Shown: positions 1 to 7,710, counted from the stretch's first letter. The stretch is DNA of 13,040 bases from Bacteroidetes bacterium UBA955 (GCA_002293105.1 DBCP01000129.1:1-13040); one strand, 5' to 3'. Notes: generated by a model from the sequence alone, not told the origin. A program made the numbers and translations.

Positions 1-1
1 T

Positions 2-190
2 GCATTTATTGATCAAGTGGTTGCGCGCAACGATGTTCCTCTCGATTGGGTTTATACAGGAAAGGCCCTGTTTGCGCTCAATGAATGGCTGGAAGTTGAG
101 GCGAAGAAGGGGACAGTATTGTCCGATGCAACGGGTGTTTTCCCAGTGCTGTTTTTACACACGGGTGGGGTATTGTGCCAGCCTAAGTAG
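2..190 (+). CDS. PLP-dependent ACC deaminase/D-cysteine desulfhydrase family protein, C-terminal fragment
   Basis: This is the last 62 codons of a gene that begins before the window and ends at TAG 188-190. The reading frame is open from base 2. The peptide contains LDWVYTGKALFAL followed about 30 residues later by FLHTGG, and ends soon after. Those two blocks are characteristic of the C-terminus of the ACC deaminase/D-cysteine desulfhydrase branch of the fold-type II PLP enzymes, where the HTGG segment lies near the cofactor phosphate. Members deaminate 1-aminocyclopropane-1-carboxylate or release H2S and ammonia from D-cysteine. The fragment cannot say which, and the PLP lysine lies outside the window. 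The gene converges on the DUF1573 gene ending at 272. I see no convincing terminator hairpin in the 81 bases between them. Confidence 0.75.
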   Translation, partial: AFIDQVVARNDVPLDWVYTGKALFALNEWLEVEAKKGTVLSDATGVFPVLFLHTGGVLCQPK

Positions 191-271
191 TATTTTTTGG
201 TGTCGTTAACAGCCAAGTTTGGATGAAATCAAGAGCAATCGAGTCTCATCTGTTTCCAACAAATCGTATGA

Positions 272-1042
272 TCACATTGGGTCCACATTGCCGGTGATGG
301 CCAGTTGGTATACTCTACCGTCTGTGAGTTCCACTTTGATGAACTTCTTAAAATACCCGAAAGCCCCTTTGGTGGTAAAAGCCGCGGTGACGGTGGCTGT
401 TTGATTGGCCTCGATGGATCCTTTGGTATAATCGGATATGGTGCAGCTGCAGCCGGGTTCTACACTTTTGATTTCGATAGCACCGGGACCTAGGTTTCTG
501 AGGGTAAATTCTGTTTTGGCGGGCTCTGGTGATTTAACGTATCCGAAGTCGTGGGCAGTTTTTAGCCACTGTACTTGGGGAAGGTTGCTTTCGTTGTTGT
601 GCAATCGAATGTGCACGGGCTTATAAATGATGGGCCTTGTGCCTGGTTTGGTAATGGGTTTTACTACTTTGAGGTTGCCTTGAAGAACGAGTTCAATGAC
701 TTTGTCATCCGGCGTTTCGAGGTAGGCTTTTTTAACGAAGGTTCCTGGGGGGACGTTGTTGGTATTGAGGACCACGGTGACAGAGTCGGTGGTGAGGTGT
801 TTTACGGAGTTGGGGAAAACGGCCGATATGCAATGGCAATCGGTTTGGATTTGAGCGATGTAAAAATCATCGAGTGAGTTGTTGCGCACAGCGAAGACCA
901 CTTCAACCATATCGCCCACATTGGCATTGACTTCTACCACGGTGGATCCGAGCACTTCAACGGGTTTGGAAAGGGGCTGTTGTGCGAACAGGGTTGCGAG
1001 TGTGTGGAGGCAAAAGAGTGTGGCGATGAGGATTTTTTTCAT
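272..1042 (-). CDS. Exported protein with two DUF1573 domains
   Basis: 256 aa. Residues 1-20 look like a Sec signal peptide (MKKILIATLF core, cleavage likely after LFA before QQ), so the mature protein should be periplasmic or surface exposed. Two DUF1573-like Ig-fold domains follow. The first, about residues 28-125, is divergent, with CHC at 69-71 where the family usually has CGC. The second, about 157-254, is more typical, with HDFG at 164-167 and CSC at 198-200. The function of DUF1573 proteins is unknown, and no catalytic site is visible. The gene lies downstream of two single-domain DUF1573 genes on the same strand but is separated from them by the hairpin at 1112-1140, so it may have its own promoter in 1043-1111. 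I could not identify that promoter with confidence. The start at 1042 is well supported by the signal peptide. Confidence 0.85.
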   Translation of the reverse strand: MKKILIATLFCLHTLATLFAQQPLSKPVEVLGSTVVEVNANVGDMVEVVFAVRNNSLDDFYIAQIQTDCHCISAVFPNSVKHLTTDSVTVVLNTNNVPPGTFVKKAYLETPDDKVIELVLQGNLKVVKPITKPGTRPIIYKPVHIRLHNNESNLPQVQWLKTAHDFGYVKSPEPAKTEFTLRNLGPGAIEIKSVEPGCSCTISDYTKGSIEANQTATVTAAFTTKGAFGYFKKFIKVELTDGRVYQLAITGNVDPM

Positions 1043-1111
1043 GGCAACGGGTTTGGTGTTGTTGGTGTGAAGGTAAGACAGATGCTATGGGGGATGTGTT
1101 GCACGGGGCAA

Positions 1112-1140
1112 AAAAAAGACTGGCGAAGCCAGTCTTTTTT
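1112..1140 (-). terminator. Intrinsic terminator after the rimP-nusA-infB-DUF1573 operon
   Basis: A perfect 13-bp inverted repeat (GACTGGC/GCCAGTC core flanked by A6 and T6) with a three-base GAA loop. It starts four bases beyond the stop codon of the 148-aa DUF1573 gene. Read on the minus strand it is a GC-rich stem followed by at least six T, a canonical Rho-independent terminator. A-tracts on one side and T-tracts on the other would let it work on either strand, but only the minus strand has a gene running into it. It separates the third DUF1573 gene from the operon. Confidence 0.9.
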
Positions 1141-1143
1141 GGA

Positions 1144-1590
1144 TTATCGTATGATGATGGGTGAGCGAGGTTGCTCAGGCTCTTTTACCACATTACCAGA
1201 GATGGTCAGGGTAACATCGCCGCCATTGCTTTTTACAAAAATGGATTTGGTGAAGGTTCCGGGACGACCTTGGCTATTGTATTCAGCGGTGATAACGGCT
1301 GATTTGCCTGGAGCGATGGCTTCACGGGGCCATTTTGGTGTTGTACAACCACAGCTGGCCGATACGTTTGATAAAATCAATGGCTCGGTGCCGGTGTTGA
1401 CAAATTTGAAATCGTAACGAGCGATTTGGCCTTCAATGATGTTGCCAAAACTGTGTGAAGTATTTTCAAATTTGATGCTGGCATTGCTGCTTTTGGTGGT
1501 AACGGCATTGGGACTGGTTACCACTTGCGCAATGGCCTGATTGCCTGCAAGGGCAACAATAAACAGGGTGCAAGCAACAATCAGTCTCAT
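1144..1590 (-). CDS. Exported DUF1573 protein, single domain (148 aa)
   Basis: Residues 1-21 form a likely Sec signal peptide (cleavage after AIA, before Q22). One DUF1573 domain spans about residues 38-135, with HSFG at 46-49, the CGC signature at 80-82 and GRPG at 108-111. Family members are small exported Bacteroidota proteins of unknown role. The ATG at 1590-1588 shares its A with the last base of the TAA of the upstream DUF1573 gene (TAATG), so the two are probably translationally coupled. The C-terminal tail (residues 136-148) is short and proline-rich. The terminator at 1112-1140 lies immediately downstream, which makes this the last gene of the operon. Confidence 0.85.
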   Translation of the reverse strand: MRLIVACTLFIVALAGNQAIAQVVTSPNAVTTKSSNASIKFENTSHSFGNIIEGQIARYDFKFVNTGTEPLILSNVSASCGCTTPKWPREAIAPGKSAVITAEYNSQGRPGTFTKSIFVKSNGGDVTLTISGNVVKEPEQPRSPIIIR

Positions 1591-2000
1591 TACTTCAATT
1601 CGTTATTCTTTGGAGCAGGTGCTGTTTCTGAGTTTACGGTACCACTGATAATTAGGTCAGTAGAGGTGCCGTTATCGAAACTTACTTTGATTGACTTTTG
1701 GAAGAATCCTGGACGACCATCCGTACCATAACTAGCGGTTACTTCACCTACTTTGCCTGGCATGATGGGGGTTTTTGTGTAATCAGAAGCGGTGCAACCA
1801 CAAGAAGGGTTGGCGGCTGTAATTACCAAAGGCGCTTTGGTTGTGTTGGTGAATCGGAAGGTTACTTCGGCCTTGGGACCCATTTTAATAGAACCAAAGT
1901 CGTGTGATTTCTTTTCCCATTTGATACCATCTTCTGTTTGTGCGAAGCTGGTGGTCACAAAAGCCAAAATGGCGGCCAAAAGAGTCAATGTTTTTTTCAT
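1590..2000 (-). CDS. Exported DUF1573 protein, single domain (136 aa)
   Basis: I chose the ATG at 2000 because it gives a clean signal peptide, MKKTLTLLAAILAFVTTSFA, with cleavage before Q21. Upstream in-frame codons would add a charged extension before it. One DUF1573 domain covers about residues 26-121, with HDFG at 33-36, SCGCT at 66-70 and GRPGFFQKSIKV at 95-106. The mature protein is expected in the periplasm or on the outer surface. The function is not known for the family. The gene starts 42 bases after the infB stop with no terminator between them, so it is probably transcribed as part of the rimP-nusA-infB operon. It overlaps the next DUF1573 gene by one base. Confidence 0.85.
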   Translation of the reverse strand: MKKTLTLLAAILAFVTTSFAQTEDGIKWEKKSHDFGSIKMGPKAEVTFRFTNTTKAPLVITAANPSCGCTASDYTKTPIMPGKVGEVTASYGTDGRPGFFQKSIKVSFDNGTSTDLIISGTVNSETAPAPKNNELK

Positions 2001-2042
2001 CGTGTTAATTTTTTGTGTATAAAGCAAAGTCTGTACCAAAAA

Positions 2043-4847
2043 TTACAGTTTGCGTTTTACTTCTTCAGTTTTGAAGATTTCGAGGTAATCTCCTACTTCG
2101 ATATCGTTGAAACGTTCTACTTGCAAACCACATTCGTATCCTTTGGCAACTTCTTTCACATCGTCTTTGAAACGTTTGAGCGAATTCAATTCACCGGTAT
2201 GGATGACAACGCCATCTCTGATTACGCGCAATTTTGCTTTGCGTTCGATCACACCCGATGTAACGTAACACCCGGCGATGGTACCCACTTTAGATATTTT
2301 GAATACCTCACGGATTTCCACGTTACCAATAATTTTTTCAACCACATCGGGGCTCAACATGCCTTCCATGGCTTGCTTGATTTCGTCGATGGCTTGATAA
2401 ATTACGGAATAGGTTCGGATATCGATTTCTTCGTTTTCGGCGATTTGTTTTGCTTTTGCTGAAGGACGAACTTGGAAACCAACGATGATTGCATCAGAGG
2501 CTGAAGCCAACAATACATCGCTCTCTGTGATTTGACCCACACCGCTGTGAATTACGTTCACCGCGATTTCTTCAGTGGTCAATTTCAACAATGAATCCGC
2601 CAAAGCTTCAACGGAACCATCCACATCACCTTTTACGATCAATTTCAATTCTTTGAAGTTTCCAACGGCCAAACGACGTCCGATTTCATCCAATGTGATG
2701 TGACGCTTGGTACGAATACCTTGTTCGCGCACCAATTGTAGGCGTTTGTTGGCAAGGGCTTTTGCTTCGCTTTCATCTTCAAACACCACATAGGCATCAC
2801 CAGCGGTAGGGGCATCGGAGAATCCGAGCATCTTTACTGGGGTACTTGGGGGTGCATGATCAATTTTACCACCGCGTTCGTTATACAACGCACGTACTTT
2901 GGCGTAATAAGGTCCAACCACTACGTGATCTCCAATGCGCAACGTTCCGGTTTGAACCAACATACTACAAACGATACCACGACCTTTTTCTTGGGTGGCT
3001 TCGATCACGGTTCCTTTGGCTCTACGGTTAGGATTGGCTTTGAGGTCCATCATTTCCGCTTCCAAAAGTACTTTTTCCAGCAATTTGTCTACGTTGAGAC
3101 CTTTTTTTGCTGAGATTTCTTGGCACTGGAATTTACCGCCCCAATCTTCTACCAAGATGTTCATGGCGGAAAGTTGTTCGCGTATTTTATCGGCGTTGGC
3201 GCCTTCTTTGTCAATTTTGTTGAATGCGAAAACCATGGGTACCCCTGCTGCTTGCGCGTGGGCGATGGCCTCACGGGTTTGTGGCATAACGGAGTCGTCT
3301 GCTGCAATCACGATGATGGCCAAATCCGTTACTTTGGCACCCCTTGCACGCATCGCGGTAAACGCTTCGTGTCCGGGAGTATCCAAGAACGTGATTTTCT
3401 TACCATCCACCAAGGTTACCTCATAGGCCCCGATGTGCTGGGTAATACCACCGGCTTCCCCTGCAATTACATTGGCTTTACGCACGTAATCGAGCAATGA
3501 AGTTTTACCGTGGTCAACGTGTCCCATTACCGTAACGATTGGTGCGCGAGGGAGCAAGTCTGCTTCATCGTCCATTTCGTTATCGGCGGCTTCAATTTGT
3601 GATTCTGCATCCACAAATTCTACTTCGAAACCGAAGTTATCAGATACAATTTGAATGGTTTCAGCATCCAAACGTTGGTTAATAGAAACGATCAAGCCCA
3701 ACATGAAACATGAAGAGATAACCTGCGTAACGCTGGTACCCATCATGGTTGCCAATTCGTTGGCGGTAAGGAACTCGGTCACCTTAAGGATTTTGCTTTC
3801 CTTTTCTTTGCGCAGGGTAGTTTCTCTGCGGTCGTTGGCGCGGTTTTCCTTGTTCTTTTGCTTGATTTTCTGCTTCATTCCACGAGTCTTACCGGCGTTG
3901 CCCATTTGACCCATGGTATTTCTCACTTTTTGCTGTACCGCTTCTTTCGTGATCTCAGCTTTGGGTGCTGTACGATTGTCGGTATTGGCCGCAGTGGCAT
4001 TTTGATCTTGTTTTACACGCTCTTGTACAGCCACTTTTTCAGTGCCTGCGGCTTTGCGTTTGCGTTTGCGTTTTTCACGTAGATCGTCGCGTGCTTCACC
4101 GGCCAGCGATTTCACACCGGTAGGTGCTAGGGTTGGCAGGTTTATTTTTCCCAGGACTTTCGGACCTGAAAGCATTTCGAATTTGGTATCGATTTTTTCG
4201 ATATCCTCTTCTTCGGGTTTGGCCGAGGAAGTTTTTTCTTTTTTTGCGGTTTTTACCGGTTCTTCCGGCGCAGCGGGGGCTTCTGCCACAGGTGCTGCGG
4301 ATTGTGCATCGCGTTCAACAGCGGATGCAGCTACTGTCATTGTTTCAACTACAGGGGTAGCTTCAACCACAGGTACAGCCTCAATAGCGGGTGCAGCCTC
4401 AGCGGCAGGTGCAGCTTCAACAACAGGTGCAGTTTCTACTTTGGGGGCTTCTACTTTCGGCTTTTTACCGCCGATGTCGATTTTACCCAAAACTTTAGGC
4501 CCTTGAACTTCTTCTGAGCGTGTGACCACCTTTTCGGTTACAGGTTCTGGTGCTTTTGCTTCCGGCTGAACCACGGGTTGTGGTGCAGGTGTGGTAGTTT
4601 TGGCTACAGGTGCTGCTACAGGTGGCGGTGTAGACTTGTTATCGCGGTTGGTTTTCAACAGCTTCGCCTCGTCTTTTGCGGCCTTATCCGCGGAAAATTC
4701 ACGAAGCAATGCTTGATACATGTCTTCGGTAATTTTCGTAGTGGGTTTGGGCATTACATCGAAGCCTCGCTGATTGAGCACATCGGCAAGTACTTGGAAG
4801 CTTCGATTCAACTCGGTGGCTACTTTTGCTAAACGGTATTCCGCCAT
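2043..4847 (-). CDS. infB: Translation initiation factor IF-2
   Basis: 934 aa. IF-2 is a cytoplasmic GTPase that brings fMet-tRNA to the 30S subunit and promotes subunit joining. An IF2_N domain occupies about residues 1-55 ([19 protein letters not shown]). A long, low-complexity linker follows, rich in Ala, Pro, Glu and Lys. A second IF2_N-like segment lies near residues 350-415 ([20 protein letters not shown]). The G domain has the P-loop GHVDHGKT at 442-449, then [27 protein letters not shown] and NKID, followed by the C-terminal beta-barrel and fMet-tRNA-binding domains. The ATG at 4847 begins the conserved N-terminus; the in-frame codons up to 4904 are not family-like. The motif GPKVLGKI occurs twice in the linker, at about 115 and 228. 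The gene follows nusA after 126 bases that hold a hairpin and a candidate promoter. Confidence 0.97.
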   Translation of the reverse strand: MAEYRLAKVATELNRSFQVLADVLNQRGFDVMPKPTTKITEDMYQALLREFSADKAAKDEAKLLKTNRDNKSTPPPVAAPVAKTTTPAPQPVVQPEAKAPEPVTEKVVTRSEEVQGPKVLGKIDIGGKKPKVEAPKVETAPVVEAAPAAEAAPAIEAVPVVEATPVVETMTVAASAVERDAQSAAPVAEAPAAPEEPVKTAKKEKTSSAKPEEEDIEKIDTKFEMLSGPKVLGKINLPTLAPTGVKSLAGEARDDLREKRKRKRKAAGTEKVAVQERVKQDQNATAANTDNRTAPKAEITKEAVQQKVRNTMGQMGNAGKTRGMKQKIKQKNKENRANDRRETTLRKEKESKILKVTEFLTANELATMMGTSVTQVISSCFMLGLIVSINQRLDAETIQIVSDNFGFEVEFVDAESQIEAADNEMDDEADLLPRAPIVTVMGHVDHGKTSLLDYVRKANVIAGEAGGITQHIGAYEVTLVDGKKITFLDTPGHEAFTAMRARGAKVTDLAIIVIAADDSVMPQTREAIAHAQAAGVPMVFAFNKIDKEGANADKIREQLSAMNILVEDWGGKFQCQEISAKKGLNVDKLLEKVLLEAEMMDLKANPNRRAKGTVIEATQEKGRGIVCSMLVQTGTLRIGDHVVVGPYYAKVRALYNERGGKIDHAPPSTPVKMLGFSDAPTAGDAYVVFEDESEAKALANKRLQLVREQGIRTKRHITLDEIGRRLAVGNFKELKLIVKGDVDGSVEALADSLLKLTTEEIAVNVIHSGVGQITESDVLLASASDAIIVGFQVRPSAKAKQIAENEEIDIRTYSVIYQAIDEIKQAMEGMLSPDVVEKIIGNVEIREVFKISKVGTIAGCYVTSGVIERKAKLRVIRDGVVIHTGELNSLKRFKDDVKEVAKGYECGLQVERFNDIEVGDYLEIFKTEEVKRKL
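4342..4431 (-). repeat. Five 18-base tandem repeats inside the infB linker
   Basis: Five imperfect units of 18 bases begin at 4342, 4360, 4378, 4396 and 4414 on the plus strand, of the form gcytca-n-n-n-gcaggtgca. On the coding (minus) strand they encode a six-residue repeat like [12 protein letters not shown] in the disordered part of IF-2. The period is a multiple of three, so copy-number changes would keep the reading frame. Such repeats are a plausible site for length variation between strains. Confidence 0.8.
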
Positions 4848-4856
4848 ATTTTCTTT

Positions 4857-4887
4857 CAAAATTAGTTCTATTGTCAATAAATCCCAA
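4857..4887 (-). promoter_or_regulatory. Candidate internal promoter for infB (Bacteroidota type)
   Basis: On the minus strand TTG (4887-4885), a 20-base spacer and TAATTTTG (4864-4857) match the Bacteroidota -33/-7 consensus (TTG or TTTG, about 20 bases, TAnnTTTG). The -7 box ends nine bases before the infB ATG, so a transcript from here would have only a few untranslated bases or be nearly leaderless. The match is exact, but the short distance to the start and the AT-rich context leave room for chance. Confidence 0.45.
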
Positions 4888-4929
4888 GGTTTGCTCCAAT
4901 TCATCGGGGTGAACGGGGGCGGTTTGAAT

Positions 4930-4964
4930 CAAAGCCCCACATCCTTGGGGTCTGTGGGGCTTTG
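4930..4964 (-). other. 12-bp hairpin in the nusA-infB intergenic region
   Basis: The arms at 4930-4941 (CAAAGCCCCACA) and 4953-4964 (TGTGGGGCTTTG) pair perfectly, with an 11-base loop. The structure starts 10 bases after the nusA stop. On the minus strand the stem is followed by GATTCAAACC, so there is no U-tract and it is not a standard intrinsic terminator. It could be a pause, a processing site, a protein-binding site or a stabilising 3' end for the rimP-nusA message. The structure is seen directly; its role is inferred. Confidence 0.75.
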
Positions 4965-4973
4965 TTTGCTATG

Positions 4974-6236
4974 TTAATCTTCGAATTCTATTCTCAGAAT
5001 CTTCTGAACTTCAATAATGGTTTCTTCTTCCAACTCGGTTCTGCGCATCAAATCCTCTACTGGGGTATTGATGACAGATTTGGCTGAATCCAAACCAATT
5101 TTCTTGAATTCTTCGATGATCCAAGTATCGATTTCGTCCAAGAATTCGTCCAAATCCACATCGTCCTCGTCATTGGTGGTAACGGCCATTCTGTACACCT
5201 CAATTTGGTAGCCTGTTAATTTGCCTGCCAATTTGATGTTGTGTCCGCCTTTGCCAATCGCCAAAGAAACTTGGTCTGCATCCAAGAATACATCAGCCGT
5301 CTTTTTATCGTCGTTCAACTCGATGCGTGAAATGGCTGCGGGTTGCAATGAACGTTGGATGTATAGGTTGGTGTTGGTGGTGTAGTTGATCACGTCGATG
5401 TTTTCGTTGCGCAATTCACGAACTATGCCGTGGATACGTGCACCTTTTACGCCTACGCAAGCTCCCACTGGATCGATGCGGTCATCGTAGCTTTCTACAG
5501 CCACTTTGGCGCGCTCACCAGGTTCGCGAACAACCTTTTTGATGGTGATCAAACCATCCAAGATTTCAGGAACTTCCAATTCAAACAATCGCTCCAAGAA
5601 CTCAGGAGAAGTGCGTGACAATACAATCTTTGGAGATCCTTTGTCCATCTCTACTTCGTGAATTACAGCGCGAAGCGTATCGCCTTTTTTGTACATATCG
5701 CGTGGAATCATGTGTTCTTTGGGAAGCGACAACTCGTTGCCGTCGTCATCCAGAACCATAATTTCACGTTTCCATACGTTGTAAACTTCGCCGGTGATGA
5801 TTTCACCACGCTTGTCTTTGTACTTCTTGAACAACTCGTCTTTTTCCAACTCGATGATGCGACTCATGAGGGCTTGACGGGCGTTTAAGATGCTGCGGCG
5901 ACCGAAATCATCGAGGAATACCTGTTGGATACAATCTTCACCTACTGCGTAATCGGGCTCCAAAGTTTGGGCCTCTGCCAGCGCGATTTGCAAGTTGGGG
6001 TCTTCCACTTCACCTTCCTCAACGATGAGGCGCAGGTGGTACATTTCGATGTCACCGGTTTCGGTGTTGATGATGATGTCGAAGTTGGCATCGTTTCCGT
6101 ATTTCTTTTTCAGAATGTTCCGGAAAACGTCTTCAAGTACGCGCATCATTGTAGCGCGGTCGATGTTCTTGAACTCCTTAAATTCGGAGAAACTCTCCAC
6201 AAGGTTGATGCCGAGATCTTTTGCCTTGACTTTCAT
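4974..6236 (-). CDS. nusA: Transcription termination/antitermination protein NusA
   Basis: 420 aa. NusA binds RNA polymerase and nascent RNA and modulates pausing, intrinsic termination and antitermination, including on rRNA operons. The N-terminal RNA-polymerase-binding domain covers about residues 1-125 and the S1 domain about 143-207. KH1 has GVKG at 262-265 inside the conserved block VGVKGARIHGIVREL, and KH2 has GKGG at 328-331. An acidic linker and a short helical C-terminus (about 355-420) follow. The protein is shorter than E. coli NusA and lacks its two full acidic repeats, as is common outside the gammaproteobacteria. The ATG at 6236 starts one base after the rimP stop (TAATATG), which suggests translational coupling. 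It is the middle gene of rimP-nusA-infB. Confidence 0.97.
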   Translation of the reverse strand: MKVKAKDLGINLVESFSEFKEFKNIDRATMMRVLEDVFRNILKKKYGNDANFDIIINTETGDIEMYHLRLIVEEGEVEDPNLQIALAEAQTLEPDYAVGEDCIQQVFLDDFGRRSILNARQALMSRIIELEKDELFKKYKDKRGEIITGEVYNVWKREIMVLDDDGNELSLPKEHMIPRDMYKKGDTLRAVIHEVEMDKGSPKIVLSRTSPEFLERLFELEVPEILDGLITIKKVVREPGERAKVAVESYDDRIDPVGACVGVKGARIHGIVRELRNENIDVINYTTNTNLYIQRSLQPAAISRIELNDDKKTADVFLDADQVSLAIGKGGHNIKLAGKLTGYQIEVYRMAVTTNDEDDVDLDEFLDEIDTWIIEEFKKIGLDSAKSVINTPVEDLMRRTELEEETIIEVQKILRIEFED

Positions 6237-6237
6237 A

Positions 6238-6708
6238 TTATTTGAAGCTGATTATGATGGTTGCAGATTGAATGAGTGAAAAGGGAACTTCATGGGTTAC
6301 CTCTATGGCTTTTTTTCCTTTTTCCTTGACGGTTTCGGTAATTACAAATACATCGCCTTCTTTGATTTCCAGTAATTTGCCGCTCAATAGTTTTTCGGCA
6401 AGTTGGAACTCAAACGACCTACCCACATGTTTGGTGTACTGTTTTCTGTTGGTCAGCGGTCGTTCTGCGCCGGGCGATGAAATCTCAAAGGTGAAGGCCT
6501 CTTCGCTCAAGTCTGAATCTTCTTCGTCGATCTTTTCAGAAATGTGACGGGTAAAATCAGACAGGGTTTTCATCGATAGGGGCTCTTCACTGTCTACGTA
6601 GAACTGAAATAACTTGGCAGGGCCCATTGTTTGGGCAACCAAGAACAATCCGAAAGCGGGTGCTTCCTGTTCAACGAGGGCGGTGAGTTTCTGTATTACG
6701 TTTGCCAT
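6238..6708 (-). CDS. rimP: Ribosome maturation factor RimP
   Basis: 156 aa. RimP acts in assembly of the 30S subunit in the cytoplasm. The N-terminal half has the family pattern ending in SLSEEAFTFEISSPGAERPL (the conserved L-E-V-S-S-P-G-x-x-R-P-L motif in other members) at about residues 81-101. A C-terminal SH3-like beta domain follows (GRSFEFQLAEKLLSGKL). The immediate neighbour downstream is nusA, the classic gene order. I chose the ATG at 6708; a TTG three codons upstream lies within the T-tract of the preceding hairpin and is unlikely. No clear Shine-Dalgarno sequence is visible. The gene is preceded by a strong candidate promoter (6773-6804) and a terminator-like hairpin (6716-6747) whose 3' arm ends only 11 bases before the ATG. 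Confidence 0.95.
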   Translation of the reverse strand: MANVIQKLTALVEQEAPAFGLFLVAQTMGPAKLFQFYVDSEEPLSMKTLSDFTRHISEKIDEEDSDLSEEAFTFEISSPGAERPLTNRKQYTKHVGRSFEFQLAEKLLSGKLLEIKEGDVFVITETVKEKGKKAIEVTHEVPFSLIQSATIIISFK

Positions 6709-6715
6709 AGTCAAC

Positions 6716-6747
6716 AAAAAAGGGGACTGCTTTTGGCTTGTCCCCTT
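6716..6747 (-). terminator. Terminator-like hairpin in the rimP leader (possible attenuator)
   Basis: On the minus strand AAGGGGAC (6747-6740) pairs with GTCCCCTT (6727-6720) around a 12-base loop. A run of six T (6721-6716) overlaps the end of the stem. This is a good intrinsic terminator shape. It lies downstream of the candidate rimP promoter and just upstream of the rimP ATG, so it sits inside the rimP leader as well as ending the cyclophilin transcript. Whether it terminates fully, attenuates or blocks ribosome access cannot be told from sequence. Confidence 0.8.
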
Positions 6748-6772
6748 CCTAAGGTTAATTGGAAAAGTTTTG

Positions 6773-6804
6773 CAAATATACGAAATATTCCCTCAATATC
6801 CAAA
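6773..6804 (-). promoter_or_regulatory. Candidate promoter of the rimP-nusA-infB operon
   Basis: On the minus strand TTTG (6804-6801), a 20-base spacer and TATATTTG (6780-6773) match both boxes of the Bacteroidota housekeeping promoter exactly. The -33 box directly abuts the stop codon of the cyclophilin gene (6805-6807). The transcript should start a few bases after the -7 box, which gives rimP a leader of roughly 60 bases containing the hairpin at 6716-6747. Confidence 0.7.
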
Positions 6805-7710
6805 TTATTTCAGGACCTTGGCTTCAATGATGCTTATGTCTCTGGTTGGTCGATCCTGCATGTTTGTGGGTTGTGATTCGATGGCAGAAAGGACGTGGTA
6901 GCCGGAAACCAATTTTCCGAAAACGGTGTAGTTGTTATCCAAGTTGGGTGCACCGCCCCAGTTGGCATAGCGTTTTTTATCGATTTCGGGAATTTCAGCG
7001 TACAACTTATCGATAATGGGTTTCATTCTCTCTTGCACTTGGAGTTCGATGGCCCGCAAGCCAGCCATGTTTCCGCTCTGACTCATTATCTGACCATTGC
7101 GCACAGTTTCTGCATTGGCTGGATCTGTTCTGAAGATGTCGAAGGCGATCGTTTCCAGGGCTTGTTTGAATTGTGCTTCTGCAACTTTGGTTCCGGTGAC
7201 GATGAAAAACTGTGAGCCGGAGCTGTTTTTCATGGGGTTCATCTCGTCGCTCTGACGGGCAGCGGAGAGCGCGCCTCTAAAGTGCTTGTATTCGCTTTTG
7301 ATTTCGTTGGGTACGGTGTAGCCTGGGCCGCCATCGCCGAGCTGAGCTGTTGGCGCGGCACCTTTTGATTTTGGGTCGCCCGTTTGAACCATGAAATCTT
7401 TGATCACACGGTGGAACAAAACGCCATTATAGAATCCTTGGTTGACGAGTTTGATAAAGTTTTCGCTGTGTTGTTTCTGTTCGGGGTTAAGGGCCAAAAC
7501 CATATCACCCACCGTTGTTTTGATGGAAACACGCGTCCAGTTTTCAGGCGCTGTACTATCGCTGTAATCCTCACCGCCGTTCGTGGGTACTGCCGCGGTG
7601 GCTGAATCGGACTGTGTGCTTTTGCTGTTAGAATTGCAAGCAGTGTTGGGCGCCAGGGCTCCCGCCATGATCATCGCGACGGGGAGGAACTTCAATGTCT
7701 TTTTCAACAT
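6805..7710 (-). CDS. Cyclophilin-type peptidyl-prolyl cis-trans isomerase, lipoprotein
   Basis: 301 aa. Cyclophilins catalyse cis-trans isomerisation of peptidyl-prolyl bonds. The N-terminus is a signal sequence ending in PNTAC at residues 21-25, so Cys25 is a likely lipidation site. The -3 residue is Asn, which is atypical for a lipobox. A Ser/Thr-rich linker runs to about residue 57. The cyclophilin domain (about 58-300) has FHRVIKDFMVQTGD (Arg101, Phe106, Gln110), SGSQFFI (Gln167, Phe168) and YTVFGKLVSGYHVL. Between FFI and YTVFG there are about 90 residues, far more than in single-domain cyclophilins. This helical insertion (about 172-258) contains many charged residues. The gene follows the hypothetical gene 7738-8103 after 27 bases and is probably co-transcribed with it. 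The rimP promoter abuts its stop. Confidence 0.9.
   Translation of the reverse strand: MLKKTLKFLPVAMIMAGALAPNTACNSNSKSTQSDSATAAVPTNGGEDYSDSTAPENWTRVSIKTTVGDMVLALNPEQKQHSENFIKLVNQGFYNGVLFHRVIKDFMVQTGDPKSKGAAPTAQLGDGGPGYTVPNEIKSEYKHFRGALSAARQSDEMNPMKNSSGSQFFIVTGTKVAEAQFKQALETIAFDIFRTDPANAETVRNGQIMSQSGNMAGLRAIELQVQERMKPIIDKLYAEIPEIDKKRYANWGGAPNLDNNYTVFGKLVSGYHVLSAIESQPTNMQDRPTRDISIIEAKVLK

Noticed and set aside
191..271. Terminator between the converging PLP-enzyme and DUF1573 genes
   Set aside because: Only a four-base TTGG/CCAA pairing with mismatches around 197-216 is visible, with no T-tract after it.
1043..1111. Possible promoter for the two-domain DUF1573 gene (TTTG, 21 bases, TAGCATCTG on the minus strand)
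   Set aside because: The -7 box departs from TAnnTTTG in both spacing and sequence, and the TTTG lies in the terminator T-tract. Too weak to annotate.
4342..4431. 18-base repeats as a CRISPR or regulatory iteron array
   Set aside because: Units are contiguous without spacers and are in frame within infB, encoding a simple peptide repeat.
3995..4506. Long plus-strand open frames opposite infB, including an Ala/Ser/Thr-rich one
   Set aside because: They are antisense shadows of the repetitive Ala/Pro/Glu linker of IF-2 and have no family-like features.
4848..4904. Longer infB start at 4904
   Set aside because: The extra 19 residues are not IF-2-like, while the conserved N-terminus begins exactly at the ATG at 4847.
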